Part shown: positions 34,141 to 46,328 of the stretch, piece by piece | Layout of the letters: the number at the start of each line of letters is the position of its first letter | Numbering within the stretch: the stretch's first letter is position 1 | Source: Atopsyche davidsoni | Taxonomy: Eukaryota; Arthropoda; Insecta; Trichoptera; Hydrobiosidae | Length of the DNA stretch: 64,000 bases | Reading direction: 5' to 3' | Assembly: GCA_022113835.1 (NCBI GenBank) | Contig: JAILWY010000014.1 | Location: 14,567,501 to 14,631,500, forward strand | Translations under genes and position numbers: made by a program | The notes under the pieces: generated by a model | What the model was told of the DNA's origin: nothing | Seen by the model: the letters and a program-made list of their open reading frames with translations, nothing else | Database searches by the model: none

Positions 34141-35075
34141 GCAGACATAATAATAAGTTTTGAATGAGTCAAGTTTGCCGAGGAAGATAAGATGAGATTT
34201 GACTCCCATGATGGATAAATGCTTTGAGCATACAACAAGCTTAACTATAAATAAAAAAATACGCTTAAAATTTATATAAACGATATGTAAATGCAGTGGA
34301 GTACGCAAATCGCACGCCTGGCAGACTTTAATATGACGCGCTGAGTGAGTCAATTCTGCCATGGTGGGTAAGGTGAGATTCGAATCCCATGGTGAATAAA
34401 TGCGTTGGCCATACAACAAGCTTTACTATTAATAAAAATTACGGTGAAAATCTATATAAACGATATGAAAATGGAGTAGAGTGCATAAATCGCGCGCTTG
34501 GCAGACTTTAATACGACGCGCTGAGTGAGTCAATTCTGCCATGGTGAGTAAGGTGAGATTCGACTCCCATGGCGAATAAATGCTTTAGCCATACAACAAG
34601 CTTTACTAAAAATAAAAATTACGCTTAAAAGCTGTATAAACGATATGTAATTGCGGTGGAGTGCGTAAATCGCGCGCCTGGCAGACTTTAATACGACGCG
34701 CTGAGTGAGTCAATTCTGCCATGGTGAGTAAGGTGAGATTCGAATCCCATGGTGAATAAATGCGTTGGCCATACAACAAGCTTTACTATAAATAAAAATT
34801 ACGGTGAAAATCTATATAAACGATATGTAAATGCAGTAGAGTGCGCAAATCGCTCGCCTGGCAGACTTTAATACGACGAGCTGAGTATGTCAATCCTGCC
34901 AGGGTGGGTAAGGTGAGATTCGACTCCCATGGCGAATAAATGCGTTAGCCATACAACAAGCTTTACTAAAAATAAAAATTACGCTTAAAAGCTGTATAAA
35001 CGATATGTAATTGCGGTGGAGTGCGTAAATCGCGCGCCTGGCAGACTTTAATATGACGCGCTGAGTGAGTCAAGT
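34141..35075 (+). repeat. 180 bp tandem satellite with 360 bp higher-order period
   Basis: GCAGACTTTAATACGACGCG recurs at 34321, 34501, 34681, 34861 and 35041, exactly 180 apart, with a diverged first copy at 34141. Units 2 and 4 share ACGGTGAAAATCTATATAAA, whereas 3 and 5 share ACGCTTAAAAGCTGTATAAA and GTAATTGCGGTGGAG, so a two-unit block has been duplicated. Each unit has a GAGATTCGACTCCC box B-like motif, hinting at a tRNA-derived ancestor. The last copy breaks off at about 35075 into GC-rich sequence. Confidence 0.95.
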
Positions 35076-37000
35076 GTGCGGGACGGGTTAGTGGGTATAA
35101 TACGTTAGCGGCTCCCGTGCCGGATAATAATCCACGCACATAACCGCGTCTGGCAGGCGACGGGTCTGGGCCAGGAATAGGCTGGGCCAGAGACGAGGCA
35201 CGGCACAAACGCATCCTGCATCACGACTCCAGACACTCGAGACAGAGCATCTCATCCTCGATCGGGAAAATCGTGGCTGGTTTTTGAACAACCCCTCGAT
35301 GTGCCTGCATCTAAGTAATCTGAGCAGATTCGTTTTTCCTTTCAGATTTAATATGCTCTGAATTTATAATTCATATCAGTCTGTAGACTCATTGTGACCC
35401 AACTTAATTGCTAATTAAAAATTTTCACTCACGATCACGAACTCACGCATCACGATTTTTCACACCCCCACGGGCTACGAATAAGCCGCGCAACATTGTA
35501 CGAGACGATTATTTTAGTCCTGCGACCGGCGGATAAATCACGGCGAGTCACGAAAAAATTAGGCAATTTGTTGTGACTGAGGACACTTGTCCCGGCTGGG
35601 AGTCGCGGCGAGGAGGGAGGAAGATGAGACCATTTTGTACGGAAAAGAGACGAACAAAATAAAGGACTTGGCGGTCGTGATTTTTTGGTAACAGGACAGG
35701 ATTACTTTGCAGTTGAAAGAGGCCTTTTAAATTGTGTATGTGTGTGTGTACTTTTATTCAGTGATATTACTTAAAAATTTCTCCGATACACGTAAAAAAA
35801 ATAAATAAGAGTGGACGCGATGATGTCTGGGAAATGGTATTTTTAGCATTCTCGGTCAGTGCATCTGTCCGTCGTATATCTGCCTTTCCCTCCTACTCTC
35901 CCTGCTGCTGCTTCGGCTCTGAGATGCTGCTATTCCCCCGCTAGCAGACGGACATCAATCCAGCAGCAAATGGCCGTGGAACGAGCCACCGGGGGCAGAT
36001 ATCGAGGGTCCGAGCTGCTTTGAAGATTGTTTATATCTCAGAATTGCCCAAACCACTCCGCCGTCCTGCGGCACTCAAGGAAGTCTTCGAAAATATTCGC
36101 AAAACAGTGTTATTCAATATGTCTAACAAGGTTATTATTTCGAGAATTCTAATACATGTTTTTCTATTAACATGTGTTTATACTACTCTTATAGAGAAGA
36201 GGGGCTTGAGAGACTCTCGGGATAAAGATAATGTTAAAATTAATGGAAATATTATTTTTTGCTTATTTAAGTAATTGCCATAAGCCTTTTGATATATGAA
36301 CAAAAGGAGTTGTTTAATTCACCTGGGATGGCTTTGTGTGTGAATACTCACTCAATTAGCCGAGCAAACACCTTCACCACTGAGCTATCAAATGCATTGT
36401 TCGCATAACTGCGCATTTGTGCAACGTTTTTATTGCATAATTGCAATTAAACCTTCTGCAAACAAATGCAGTTTACGCATACGTTTGCAAGCACCTATTG
36501 TTATTAACTACTGTGAGTCCTTGGGTGTTAAGCCGCGTCGTACTAGCTTCACGGTATTGGATTCGGTATTCTTTTTTTAGACATTTTATATGTATATTTT
36601 TACTACCCTTGCGTTTATAAAAATAATTTTAATGCATCATGTGACTCTTATGACAAAAGTATACAATTTGTTTGTCCATATCCTCATTTAAATTCACTCC
36701 GCGGCGAATAAAATATCTCCATTTATTTAATCGCTGATCAAATCAATCAACCCTCAAAATTATATACAATTTCATGTGTATTTTTTTTTAAATCAGAATT
36801 TTAATATACGTTGTTTATGTTTATTGCGTAATAATTAATATTCAGCGTCAATTTTTAATTTTTGCTTACCATTTGAAATTATTGCGTTTTATGTTATTTA
36901 TTCAACAAAACAAATAGAAAACGAATTAAGCATTGAATAAAAATAATCTTGATATTGCTAATTAATTATATTCAAAGAATCTGCTTGTATGCATATCACG
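35076..37000. other. GC-rich then AT-rich block, no gene recognised
   Basis: 35076-35300 and 35870-36020 are GC-rich, non-repetitive and possibly regulatory. On the minus strand at about 36335-36395 TAGCTCAGTGGTGAAGGTG resembles a tRNA box A, but the matching box B is weak. No exon recognised. Confidence 0.3.
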
Positions 37001-37374
37001 CAGTGGCGTGCATTTATTTTACACGAGGGAACTCGTAAATTAAAATAATAGATTAATTAACTATTTTTCACAGTATCTTGTCGTATTTTGTAAATACTAA
37101 TCATTAGAATATCTCAATTCGATCTATTTACACGTGAAACGACGAATTACACGGGCGTGATGTTTTGTTGAACAATTTTTTTTTTTTTTTTTTTATTTCT
37201 CATTCATTGACTCTTTCACTCCACATACACCACAATTATTCTTCCACGACCTCTTCCTTCCGGCTATTTAGAAAACCACCCCCCGTGACGTCAGACAGTC
37301 AGCGAAAGATGTTAAGATAATATTTTCCGTTCTGCCAATATAACTAGAAAAAAATTCGTCACCGCACGCCACTG
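37001..37374. mobile_element. Possible MITE with CAGTGGCGTGC ends
   Basis: Opens with CAGTGGCGTGCATT and closes with CGCACGCCACTG, inverted over 11 bases. The interior is AT-rich and non-coding. No target duplication is visible, so the limits are tentative; the same terminus occurs at 39733 and 40446. Confidence 0.35.
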
Positions 37375-38033
37375 GCAGTGCTAAAGCGCTGCGCGTGCGT
37401 ATGACCGCACTGCTAAAAATAAGTGGAGTCAACCATAAATAAAAAATTGATTGTTCTCAGCTGGTGCCATCTCGGACTAGCCAGCCTGTCTGCTCTCTGA
37501 GACCAGATCCTCGTGGACTTTAACAATGCTTACATTATAGAAGTGATTTTGAAATTATTACAAGTGATCAGTGAGATCTTGCATTTTGATTCAAAAGGCA
37601 TGGAAAATCATTCACGACAGACTGATTTATATTATGATGACAAATAATACTACTGCCAATGCAAACTACTTGCTATGCCCCTTAATGTGCTATGCAGAAT
37701 TATTTTTTTAACTAATATTTCTCACACACTGTTAAACGACGTTATAATAATTTATTTTGATTATTTACACCTTAGCACATATATAGAACGAGAGTACGAT
37801 ACAAGTTTAACAAATACCTCTGCATACTAATTTTCATATTAGTAAGACTCAGACATCTCGTTTGTAATAATATAATAAAAGGATGTAAAAATAAGTAAAT
37901 TATGGACACAGATATATCAGATAGTAAGTGTAAAAAAAATATTTCATAATAATAATAATGATGAGGCATTTAGAAGTACCCGGATACCCATTATTATGTT
38001 TTTCTTAAGAAAACTATTAAAAGTCATATGTTC
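37375..38033. other. AT-rich DNA, nothing recognised
   Basis: No gene-like features. GCTAAAGCGCTGCGCGTGCG near 37380 is a short GC-rich patch. Confidence 0.35.
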
Positions 38034-38041
38034 AGTTAGAT

Positions 38042-38482
38042 CACTGGTTCCCAAAGTGGTCAATATCGACCCCCAGGGGTCGATTTTGCCCTGCAAGGGG
38101 TCGATGAAAGCGAAAAATTAAATTGGGGGTCCACGAACTGTAAATGGGGGTAAAAATTTAGGCATTCCGTAAATGTCATAATTGAGCACAGATTGATCCT
38201 GTGTACTTACATAATAATTCTGTTTATCCTGCATTATGGACTATCTCAAGAAGGTTTTTGATAGCTTTTCCATCTTCATACTACATAGAGAAGGGTTTCA
38301 GTGCAGTTGTCAGCCTTCTTACAAAAAAAAAGAAATAGTTAGTCAATATACCGACATAAAATATGGCGCACCCTGTATATCAGATGTCAAAAATATGTTT
38401 GAAAATGATGAATTTGTAAACATTCAATATTAGCAAGGCAGGGGTCTACGAAAAACAGGACAAAATAGTTTGGGAACCTACG
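38042..38482 (+). mobile_element. hAT-type element with perfect target duplication
   Basis: AGTTAGAT flanks the element on both sides (38034-38041 and 38483-38490). Ends are CACTGGTTCCCAAAGTGG and, reversed, CGTAGGTTCCCAAACTAT. The 441 bp interior has GGGGTCGATTTTGCCCTGC and a 65-codon open frame (38236-38433) starting MDYLKKVF with no domain I can place. The 5' 110 bases match 45.68-45.79 kb in reverse. It is non-autonomous and, by its intact duplication, fairly recent. Confidence 0.85.
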
Positions 38483-38490
38483 AGTTAGAT

Positions 38491-40764
38491 GGTCTCCAAC
38501 CTCCTCCGAAGAAGGGAACCTAATAAGAAGAGCCTTTGTATGAAGAACATATGCTTCAAACAGTTATGGGTCAAATCAATAAAATCATAAGTGTATTGGT
38601 TGTTGATCACTGAACTGAAGATTAAGAGTGAAAATCGCGCTGATGAATACGCAGAATTTAATCACGATCAATAAATTGTTTTAAAATCCGCGTGGCGTTT
38701 ATTAAAAAACAGAGGCGTTGCTGAAAAAAAAAAACGCCAGCTTTCAAACAATAGATTAGCGGAGATCGAATCTGGTGATTTATCTGGCGGTTATGCGTCC
38801 AGAGGCGTCCCGAATTAGAGACGATGGCAATTCTTTAAAGTTTCTCGGTGGAAGGTCTTCCGAGTTGTTTTGACATCTGGGACGTTGGATTGTTCTCCCT
38901 CGTGTAAACAACGTAATTGATTTCCCCCCGCGGATAGTACAATATCATTTTCACCGCGGAATAAACAAACATTCCTTGCAAAGTAATTGATTGTATCTGC
39001 GAATAACGCGGTGTTATTTTCATGCAGTCAAATGATCGTGTATCTTTCTTTGAAAGAAATATTATGTGATGAAGCGATATTTCTTCGATTCTCGGTGCGT
39101 TTCAATGCCAGATGTTTTTCGCTCTCCTTCAAGTCTCTTGTCGGCGAAATAACTATTCATTTGAATTGTTAACCTGAAGAAATCAACTTTATTGCCAAAA
39201 AATATGTTTATCAATCTGTGCCATGGTATATTTATAGTGTTTTCAATGCTATATTTTTTATGTGCTACAGTTGCAGAGCATACATTTGATTGTCACTTCA
39301 ACTATCGTACTATCTCACTTTTCCTCAAAAAAAAAACCTTCGTAAAATATTGGTTAAATATCTATTAGACATTGTTAACCATTCTCGAACAGTATCAGAC
39401 GAAACACGCAAGCATTTTAATTATATCATCTTCCATTTGCTTCAATTAGTGAGAAGTATTTTTAGACGCATCCCGCAAAACACTCTACGTGAAATTCTGG
39501 TTTAATAAAACGTAATTGATAATTTACCGCCTAATGTTTTATAACGATGACTGAATATAGGCGCTATTTAACTTAAGTAGTTTTTTACTACGGTCTGGCG
39601 GACCAGCAATGCAATAATTTACGATTAATTTGCGTATCAATAAAATACAAGGCCGCCATATCAAAACATACAATTTGTTTTTTTTTCAATAACTGACCAT
39701 AAAGATAGATTTGTATAGCTCGGTTTGCATCCCAGTGGCGTGCGGTGATGTACGTATGTTTGTGGATAAAAAAGTAACAGTTAGAAAAAAAAATTGCCGT
39801 ATTTTACGATTAGGAGTCATCCATGCTCCAACAATATGAAAACGAGGAAAATTTTATTATAATACTCATTAAAATGATGTCAACACGCGGATAGACAAGA
39901 AAATACAATGGACAAGCTCGATTTATAACGTTTCCGGAATTTATATTGTTATTCATGGCATAAAGTTTTCTTTTTCTTTAAACATTTAAGAAAACTTTTG
40001 CGAAATTAAAATAAGTACAACATGTACAACAATTAAATTAAACTTAAATTAAGTACAACAAGATTCACTATGGCTAAATTTAAATTAACAAATGGCTTTC
40101 AATATATAAGTAAGTAGGCATGTCTAAATAAACATTAGTAGGATAAATTCTATAATGTTTCAATTTTAATCAAAAAGTTTCAAAATTAGATTTTTTTATA
40201 AAACGTTTTATATAACACAATATTTTTGTTTTATTTTTTTTTCGTAATTTCAGCATAAAGTGATACATCGAAGAATTTAAATAATCAATTATTAAAAGAG
40301 TTTTCGCCAATCATACCAATTAAAAAAGGGAATCCGATACAGGTAGAATTTAATAATATATTTTATTACTTAAAAAAATTTCGTGTATTAACACGATTAG
40401 ATATAGATATTAAAATAACGAATATATTGTAATCTGCACGTCACTGGAACGTTCCATGAATGATTTGCGTAATAAACACGTATCTACCTAGCACTTATTG
40501 CGAATCAGCTGTAATTTTTGATGCGTTTCCATTGTGCCATATTGAGTGCAGTTTATCAATTACCGAACCGATGTCCCTGATTGGTCGGCCGATGGAGATT
40601 TAGTGGGTGGGTCGACGGAACTGTCGACGCCGTCTAATAAACTGCACTTCGTTAATTCATTGATCATTGCGAGGCAATTCAGATCTGGTATGTACGAGAA
40701 TGCATAATTCGATTATGAAAACTCCAATCGCCTGGCGAAGAGTCTTGTAACTCCTTTGCAATTA
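38491..40764. other. Mixed block, possible MITE and unique sequence
   Basis: 38735-39010 and 40545-40680 are non-repetitive, moderately GC-rich and look like conserved regulatory DNA. 39733-40446 is bounded by CAGTGGCGTGC and GCACGTCACTG and may be a MITE, without target duplication. The rest is AT-rich. No exon recognised. Confidence 0.3.
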
Positions 40765-41920
40765 TTGGGTCTATACCTTAAAAACCGGAATTTGACATTA
40801 GATGGCAACGCTTTTGTAAGCGCTGTAGCAAATCATTTATATATGTATGTAATTTTGTTTGATTTGCTTGTGCGCATCATATTTTTTTCAATCGTGGAAA
40901 ATTTTGAAATATGGCGAAAAAAAACAGCATTTGCGGAAAGTTCCTTTTTTACTAAGAAAACTGCAGCCGAAAGCCATAGTTTGCTTATGGGATTGTATGG
41001 CGAACATGTTCTTGCGAAAACACACAGTGTTTTGAGAGGTTTTAACGCTTTAAAAGTAGCAATTTTGACATCAAAGACAAAAACGGTCTGGCAAGCCGAA
41101 AAAGTTGAAGATGAAGAATTGGAAGCGTTACTCGATCAAGATTCTTGTCAAACACAATAAGAGCTTGCGGAATCATTGGACCTTTCTCAAGCAGCCATTT
41201 TCAAGCGCCTAAAAGTATTGGGATTCATCCAGAAGCAAGGAAATTGGATGCCATACGAGTTGAACCCGAGAGACGTGGAATTGATGAATTACGTTTGCAG
41301 TGCTCCTCGAGTGTCATAAAAATAAGTCTTTTTTGCATCGAATTCTTACTGGCGACAAATAATGGATTCATTAAGACAACCAAAGGACCAAAAAAATGTA
41401 TTTGAAGCCCGGCCAACCAGCCAAATCGACACCGAAGAAGAATATTCACGCTGCCAAGATAATGCTCTGTATTTGGTAGGACCAGAAAGGAGTTATGTAC
41501 TATGAGCTTTTAAAACCGGGTGAAACCATTACTGGAGAAGTGTACCAATAATATCTGATTCGTTAAAAGAGAGCATTGAAGGACAAACGGCCAGAATGGG
41601 AGACCAGACACGAGACATTGATTTTCCAAAATGACTATGCTCGGTCACATGTTGCTCAACCCGTTAAAAACTATTTGGAAAATAGCGGATGGGAAGTTCT
41701 GCCCCATCTGCCATATAGTCCAGACTTACGGTCGATGCAGAATGCACTTTCCGGAATATGCTTCACTTCAGTCCAAGGCATCAAAAATTGGGTCGAAAAC
41801 ATGACCGGTCTTTTGGAATACCGTCCACAAATTTCCAGAAAGATGGGGAAATGTCGTAACTTTCGATGGACAATACTTTGAATAGCAAAATTGTACAAGG
41901 TTTTTAATGAATAGACCTAT
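40765..41920 (+). mobile_element. Near full-length decayed mariner element
   Basis: Terminal repeats TTGGGTCTATACCTTAAAAA and, reversed, ATAGGTCTATTCATTAAAAA match at most positions, each next to TA (40763-40764 and 41921-41922). The 1156 bp length is close to a complete mariner. It contains a recognisable but multiply broken transposase gene. Confidence 0.85.
40885..41881 (+). pseudogene. Mariner transposase pseudogene
   Basis: The start reads VENFEIWRKKTAFAESSFFT, KTAAESHSLLMGLYGEHVLA (first helix-turn-helix region), then FEDEELEALLDQDSC-like text, ELAESLDLSQAAIFKRLKVL (second helix-turn-helix), GFIQKQGNWMPYELNPRDVE (linker), TGDK-stop-WIH around the first catalytic Asp, YYELLKPGETITGE, and FQNDYARSHVAQPVKNYLEN around the second Asp. 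The YSPD motif is followed at once by LRSMQNALSG, so about eight residues carrying the third Asp of the DD34D triad are missing. Several frameshifts and stops occur. The family resembles the mariner/cecropia type. It is certainly inactive. Confidence 0.85.
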
Positions 41921-41922
41921 TA

Positions 41923-43240
41923 CTATTTTGCAAAATCTACGTAAGCCACGGTTTAATAACGTCACTATTAGATGCTTTTAGACCTTTGACGTCTTTGAGC
42001 CACGGTTTACCTGGCTCAGAGACCTCACCACTAGTAAATATGCATAACAACGCTACAAGTTTTAAAGCGCTGTGTATAACGAATTTAGCGTAAAAATATT
42101 ATATTAGCGGCATTATTATTTATCTGTTTTATTCGGTCCTGTTAAAATTTTCTAAAAAAGCCTGCTTAATGTCTTAAGTCGTAAAATCCGACGGTTCTCT
42201 GTATGGGGCATGTAGCAAATCAAAATAATCGCTCGTCGGCATGGCGTGTCCGCAGATAAACTACACTTATAATATTCAATAATTATTCTCGAAGAGGGGA
42301 AAAAACGGCGTCGTCTGGCGCCATATGCGGATTGAATGTCATGTCGTGTCATAAAACTGAACATAAATTACACTGAAACAATATCTGTGATTAAACATTA
42401 AAGAACAGTGTCATTCCAATAACCGATATGGACGGTTTTATAGACACGTTGTACGCGACGGCTATTATTGTAATTTTCTGATAATTCAACTATTAATATT
42501 AACTACAGATTCACGGCTGGAAAACGTATCGGACCGCTCCCTTGTTATTTATTTTTTTTTATGAAATTCACCGAATATCATCATTTTTAAAACACGATAT
42601 ACACAGCTATATATACGGTGATAAATATTGTATTGTAATTTTCTGAATTTTTAACGATTCATCTTTACATTATATCTGTAGTTTAAAAACATGCCTGACC
42701 GCTCCCTTATTATTCAAATAAAATATTTTTTCGTATGACTCTGAAGAAACTAGACACATAAGCAAATAAAATGAAATGATTTTTTTTTTATTTATAATTT
42801 TATTTATGTGTTTATAGACAAGCTTAATTTAGATAAGTAGATTGGTTTGTTCAAAAAATACAATATCAGCGAACAGTTCTCGTTTCAGGAGCCGAGCGTT
42901 AAAAACCCGGTAAAACCTCAGTAGTGACTCATTTCCAAATTTTATATATATTTGTGAGTTGAATTCGGCCCTGTTATAATATAATATTTAATTATATATT
43001 AATGTATGCGTGTTGAAGTGCAGTACATGCACTCATATACACGCGGCGGCCATCGCTAGAGTCAACAATATTAATTTACGAGCTCCTCGCCGGCGAGTTT
43101 CCTTCGCGGCTTATCGATGCATTTTTATCCATACTTGCAATTGATGTGTAATTGTTGCATCTGACATCTCGGCAGACTGCGGAATAATTGCGACAAATTG
43201 CATCGATAATTATTTTAACCCTTTGCCAGACAAGAATTTA
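41923..43240. other. Mixed block, no gene recognised
   Basis: GAGCCACGGTTTA occurs twice (about 41944 and 41998). 42160-42360 and 43040-43210 are non-repetitive with moderate GC, possibly regulatory (ATCGAT and GCGGCCATCG motifs). No exon recognised. Confidence 0.3.
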
Positions 43241-43242
43241 AC

Positions 43243-43430
43243 TTCTTCTTACTCTCAGGTACTTCTCCTCATATGAGGTTGTTGACCATTTCATCGAATA
43301 TTTATATCCTCACTAATTCGGCCCTACTCCCGACTTTCAAACATTCACGTAAGTTTTCTCCTTTTTTCAATCAGACAATCAGCTGTAGAATGCCATATAT
43401 ATTGTTTCGGAAAATGTAGCCAAATTTTTA
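43243..43430 (-). repeat. LINE 3' fragment
   Basis: Minus strand: AAAATGTAGCC, ATTCTACAGCTGATTGTCTG, GGGAGTAGGGCCGAATTAGT, GATGAAATGGTCAACAACCT and CATATGAGGAGAAG. The segment at 61.42-61.60 kb has the same order (CAGCTGATTGTACAAGG, GAAATGGTCACCAACCTC). It is the last part of the reverse-transcriptase frame plus the 3' end. Confidence 0.65.
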
Positions 43431-44944
43431 CCATCGTCAGGAGTTCTCTATAGAAGTACTCCACTTGAGCACACAGCATTTTAAAACAAGTATCAATGAT
43501 AAAATTTTGATGAGATTACACGTCATCTCTCTTGTGTGAACTAATAATAAAATAAACGAAGTCCTTGCACTCGATTCACGGCAATTAAAGCACTTTGAAT
43601 AGCATCAATATAAATATATTTTCATACTGTTTAGGATCAGTATTAATATAAATATGAATGTAAAATAATAACTTAGGAATTTATATATAAAATAAACCTG
43701 CGCTTAGGTACGATCCAATAAAAAATCAGAAATTCATTGAAAATGGAGCGTGTAAACACTAGCAAGCATAATTCTTCCACTTTATTCAAATAACAAAGTA
43801 ATTAACAATTTTATTGAGCCAATCGCGTGTTTTTTTTTTATCACCGAGAATATAAGATTAAATCTAGATTCGAGCTATTATTTGATAAGTAGAAAAAAAC
43901 ATTGCACACTTATCTTGTTTACCTGCCTAAGCCGTGTTTAGGCGACCAATATTTACCTGGAGTCGCACTCCACTGCCAAGAGCATGTTCCTGGTCTGAAT
44001 TCATAAATAACTTTAAATGATTTCTACAGCTTGCGATATTGCATATTTAAAAAAAAAAAAAAACTGATATTCTGGCTGCTCGCGTGTATAATATGCAAAA
44101 TTATTTTTGTGTTTTAATGTAAAACCACGTTTTTATTTAATTAATTAATTATTTAATTAAATAAGAGATAGTTATCTCTGATAAGTAAAACAAGATAAGC
44201 CAAAACTGGAAACACATTTTTGTTTTTTAATAAAAACATCGAAAATAACATCGGCATATGATCCGGCATTAGTGGCTAAATTTTATTTATATATGTATGT
44301 ACAGGGTGATTGCAAACGTGTTACACTCAAAACTACACAGAATATATATATATTTTTTTTTTACATATGTAAACTATTTCTTTGAGTCTAAGATACGAAA
44401 GGGCGTATTACCAACCCTCCTGCGCGGTTATATGCAAATATTTTGTCATCTCTTTCACACCTCTCGGCTTCTTATTCAGGTTTAATATTACAAAGGCTCC
44501 GCACTGTCTGATGAACGAGAATAAGTCACGGATCGACGGCCAGCGCAGCCTGGGCGCTGTTACCGCCGTACAGATAATACAATCTTAGAACCACCCAGTA
44601 GCACCGAGGCTGTTGGAAAGAAAACACTCTCAACAATCGCATACGGAGTTTTCAAGACATCCTCAACCAGAATCATTGAGTCAGGAATCCTACAAAAATA
44701 AGGAGCCCTGCAGTGAATTATCTATATTTACTGACAGGCGAATCCCAAACCGATGTTACTCGCTACAAACATGGGAATGTCTCAGAGAAGTTCATTTTCC
44801 ATTATTCTGATAATCAACTTTTTAATTTACTTTTCAGGCCCATTTGAACCTAAAATTACACAGTTGGCATATAAGTTTACAAACTACTGTGCTACAAGGT
44901 TTTTTTAAAAATGGTTCAAAGAGATGTCTCCCCGCTCTCCTCAT
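43431..44944. other. AT-rich DNA, nothing recognised
   Basis: TA-rich microsatellite near 44345. The overlapping short frames between 44297 and 44810 show no domain. No gene-like feature. Confidence 0.35.
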
Positions 44945-45150
44945 TCTGTTCCCTGAGTGTAAAGGAGGAGTAGTAGACCTGGAATGATTGTGGATGAACG
45001 TGCTCTAGAAGTACCTTGTCGAGGTTAGGGGGGGGGGGGGGAAAGAATTATATAACAATGCTATTGGGCAGCATTGTGAAAAGACCCGGAAATCCACTCT
45101 CTCAGCATGAGTATGTGCTCAGTGAAATGGTCGCCAACCTCCTCTGACAG
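44945..45150 (+). repeat. LINE fragment with 3' end module
   Basis: GGAGTAGTAGACCTGGAATG matches 6.99 kb, and CTCAGCATGAGTATGTGCTC followed by AGTGAAATGGTCGCCAACCT matches the shared LINE end. A 13-G run lies between them (about 45030). Confidence 0.65.
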
Positions 45151-45595
45151 TACAATCGATGTAATATTTCATGACCGAGAAATTCACATTATTTTAAAAA
45201 CCTGTCTGGCGTTTTCAAACCACGGATCCCATAGTCGGCCAGCTAGCCTACTAGCTTCTAGTTTGCGAGAGTATTTTAAAGCTTGTGAGCATTTAAATGC
45301 GTCTAGGTGCTGTTTTCGTGGTATATTTCAAAACTTATCCAAAGTGCGGGATGCTCTACGTGCCGGAGCATCGCGACTATCGCAATGGAGTTTTTATTCG
45401 GCTCCCCAGCCACCCGGCGCGGCGGCGCCCGAGCAGCTATTAACCCAGTCTGATAGCGCCGGCGCCAGCCCGACTATCAGCTGGCCCGACTCTGCCAGCA
45501 TCACGGACCTGAAGCCCAGCCTGGCGACTGCGTCAAGACCTCCATACACCTCGCGATACACCTGCAATCAGCCAATAGCGTCCTACTTTGCGTAA
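45107..45595 (+). other. Longest open frame in the window (162 codons), unidentified
   Basis: The first 17 codons come from the LINE 3' end (SVKWSPTSS is the translated GAAATGGTCGCCAACC module), so a native start there is unlikely. The rest is Ser/Ala/Pro-rich (SAPQPPGAAAPEQLL, SDSAGASPTISWPDSASI) and GC-rich from about 45340. No domain, signal peptide or transmembrane segment is recognised. It may be a chance frame across a GC-rich block, or a piece of exon read through a LINE fragment. Confidence 0.25.
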
Positions 45596-45674
45596 CATGC
45601 TTAGGCAAAGCCACAAAAAAAAGTACCCGTCTTTCGTTGTTTCGAAATTGTGCTACTGGCGTCCGTCTGGCTTA

Positions 45675-45787
45675 AATGGGATCCACTCTCATAGACCCCA
45701 TTTACAGTTCATGGACCCCCAATTTTATTTTTCGCTGTCATCGACCCCTAGCAGGGCGAAATCGACCCCTTTTGGGAGCCTCTGCTG
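45675..45787 (-). mobile_element. hAT element terminal fragment
   Basis: The reverse complement, CAGAGGCTCCCAAAAGGGGT followed by CGATTTCGCCCTGCTAGGGG and GAACTGTAAATGGGG, matches the first 110 bases of the 38.04 kb element. The other end is not found, so this is a truncated copy of the same family. Confidence 0.7.
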
Positions 45788-46258
45788 TAGAGGCTTGTGT
45801 CTCTCAGGCAAGATGTATCCCCAGATGGGGAAGGCGTAAGGACGGATCAGTCTGCTTCGGTTAACTTGTTTGTTTAACGTGTTTGGCTGATTGCAAATCG
45901 ATCGCATGTCGTGTCGAGTTTACAGTACACTGCGCATCCAAAACTGTAGCGTATTGTATAGATGCATGCGGATTTTTCAAACATGCATTTTTTGCATTGA
46001 TTGTGTCGCAGCGTGTGGGGAGGGCTATTTCGTGAAAGTGCGTCGAGTTTTCAACATGCGTGGAGTTTGTTTGAATGCCGTGTCTATCTGTGGACCCTCG
46101 GGCACCGCGGACGCGAGGAAGAGTCGGCTAAAAATATCGCTGTTTATTTGCCTTATCTAAATGAGTGCTGGCCGGCGCTAACGCACACGCGCGAGCCCAT
46201 TCAAGCCGCCACACCGACGCGCCCGACCGCCAGTGTTGGTGAGCCGCGGTTCTCACGG
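45788..46258. other. GC-richer unidentified segment
   Basis: 46000-46258 is GC-rich and open in several frames (45891-46160, 46001-46372), with no recognisable domain. The longer frame runs into the tandem cluster and MITE that follow. Confidence 0.25.
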
Positions 46259-46328
46259 CGGCGCCAAAAACAAATAAATTACTCCGCGCTATCACGGCGC
46301 CGAGGGGGGGGGCTGTTGCCCTGTGCAT

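Noticed and set aside
37001..40446. One long hAT element bounded by CAGTGGCGTGC ends
   Set aside because: The termini at 37001, 37374, 39733 and 40446 lack matching octamer duplications in any pairing, so limits cannot be established.
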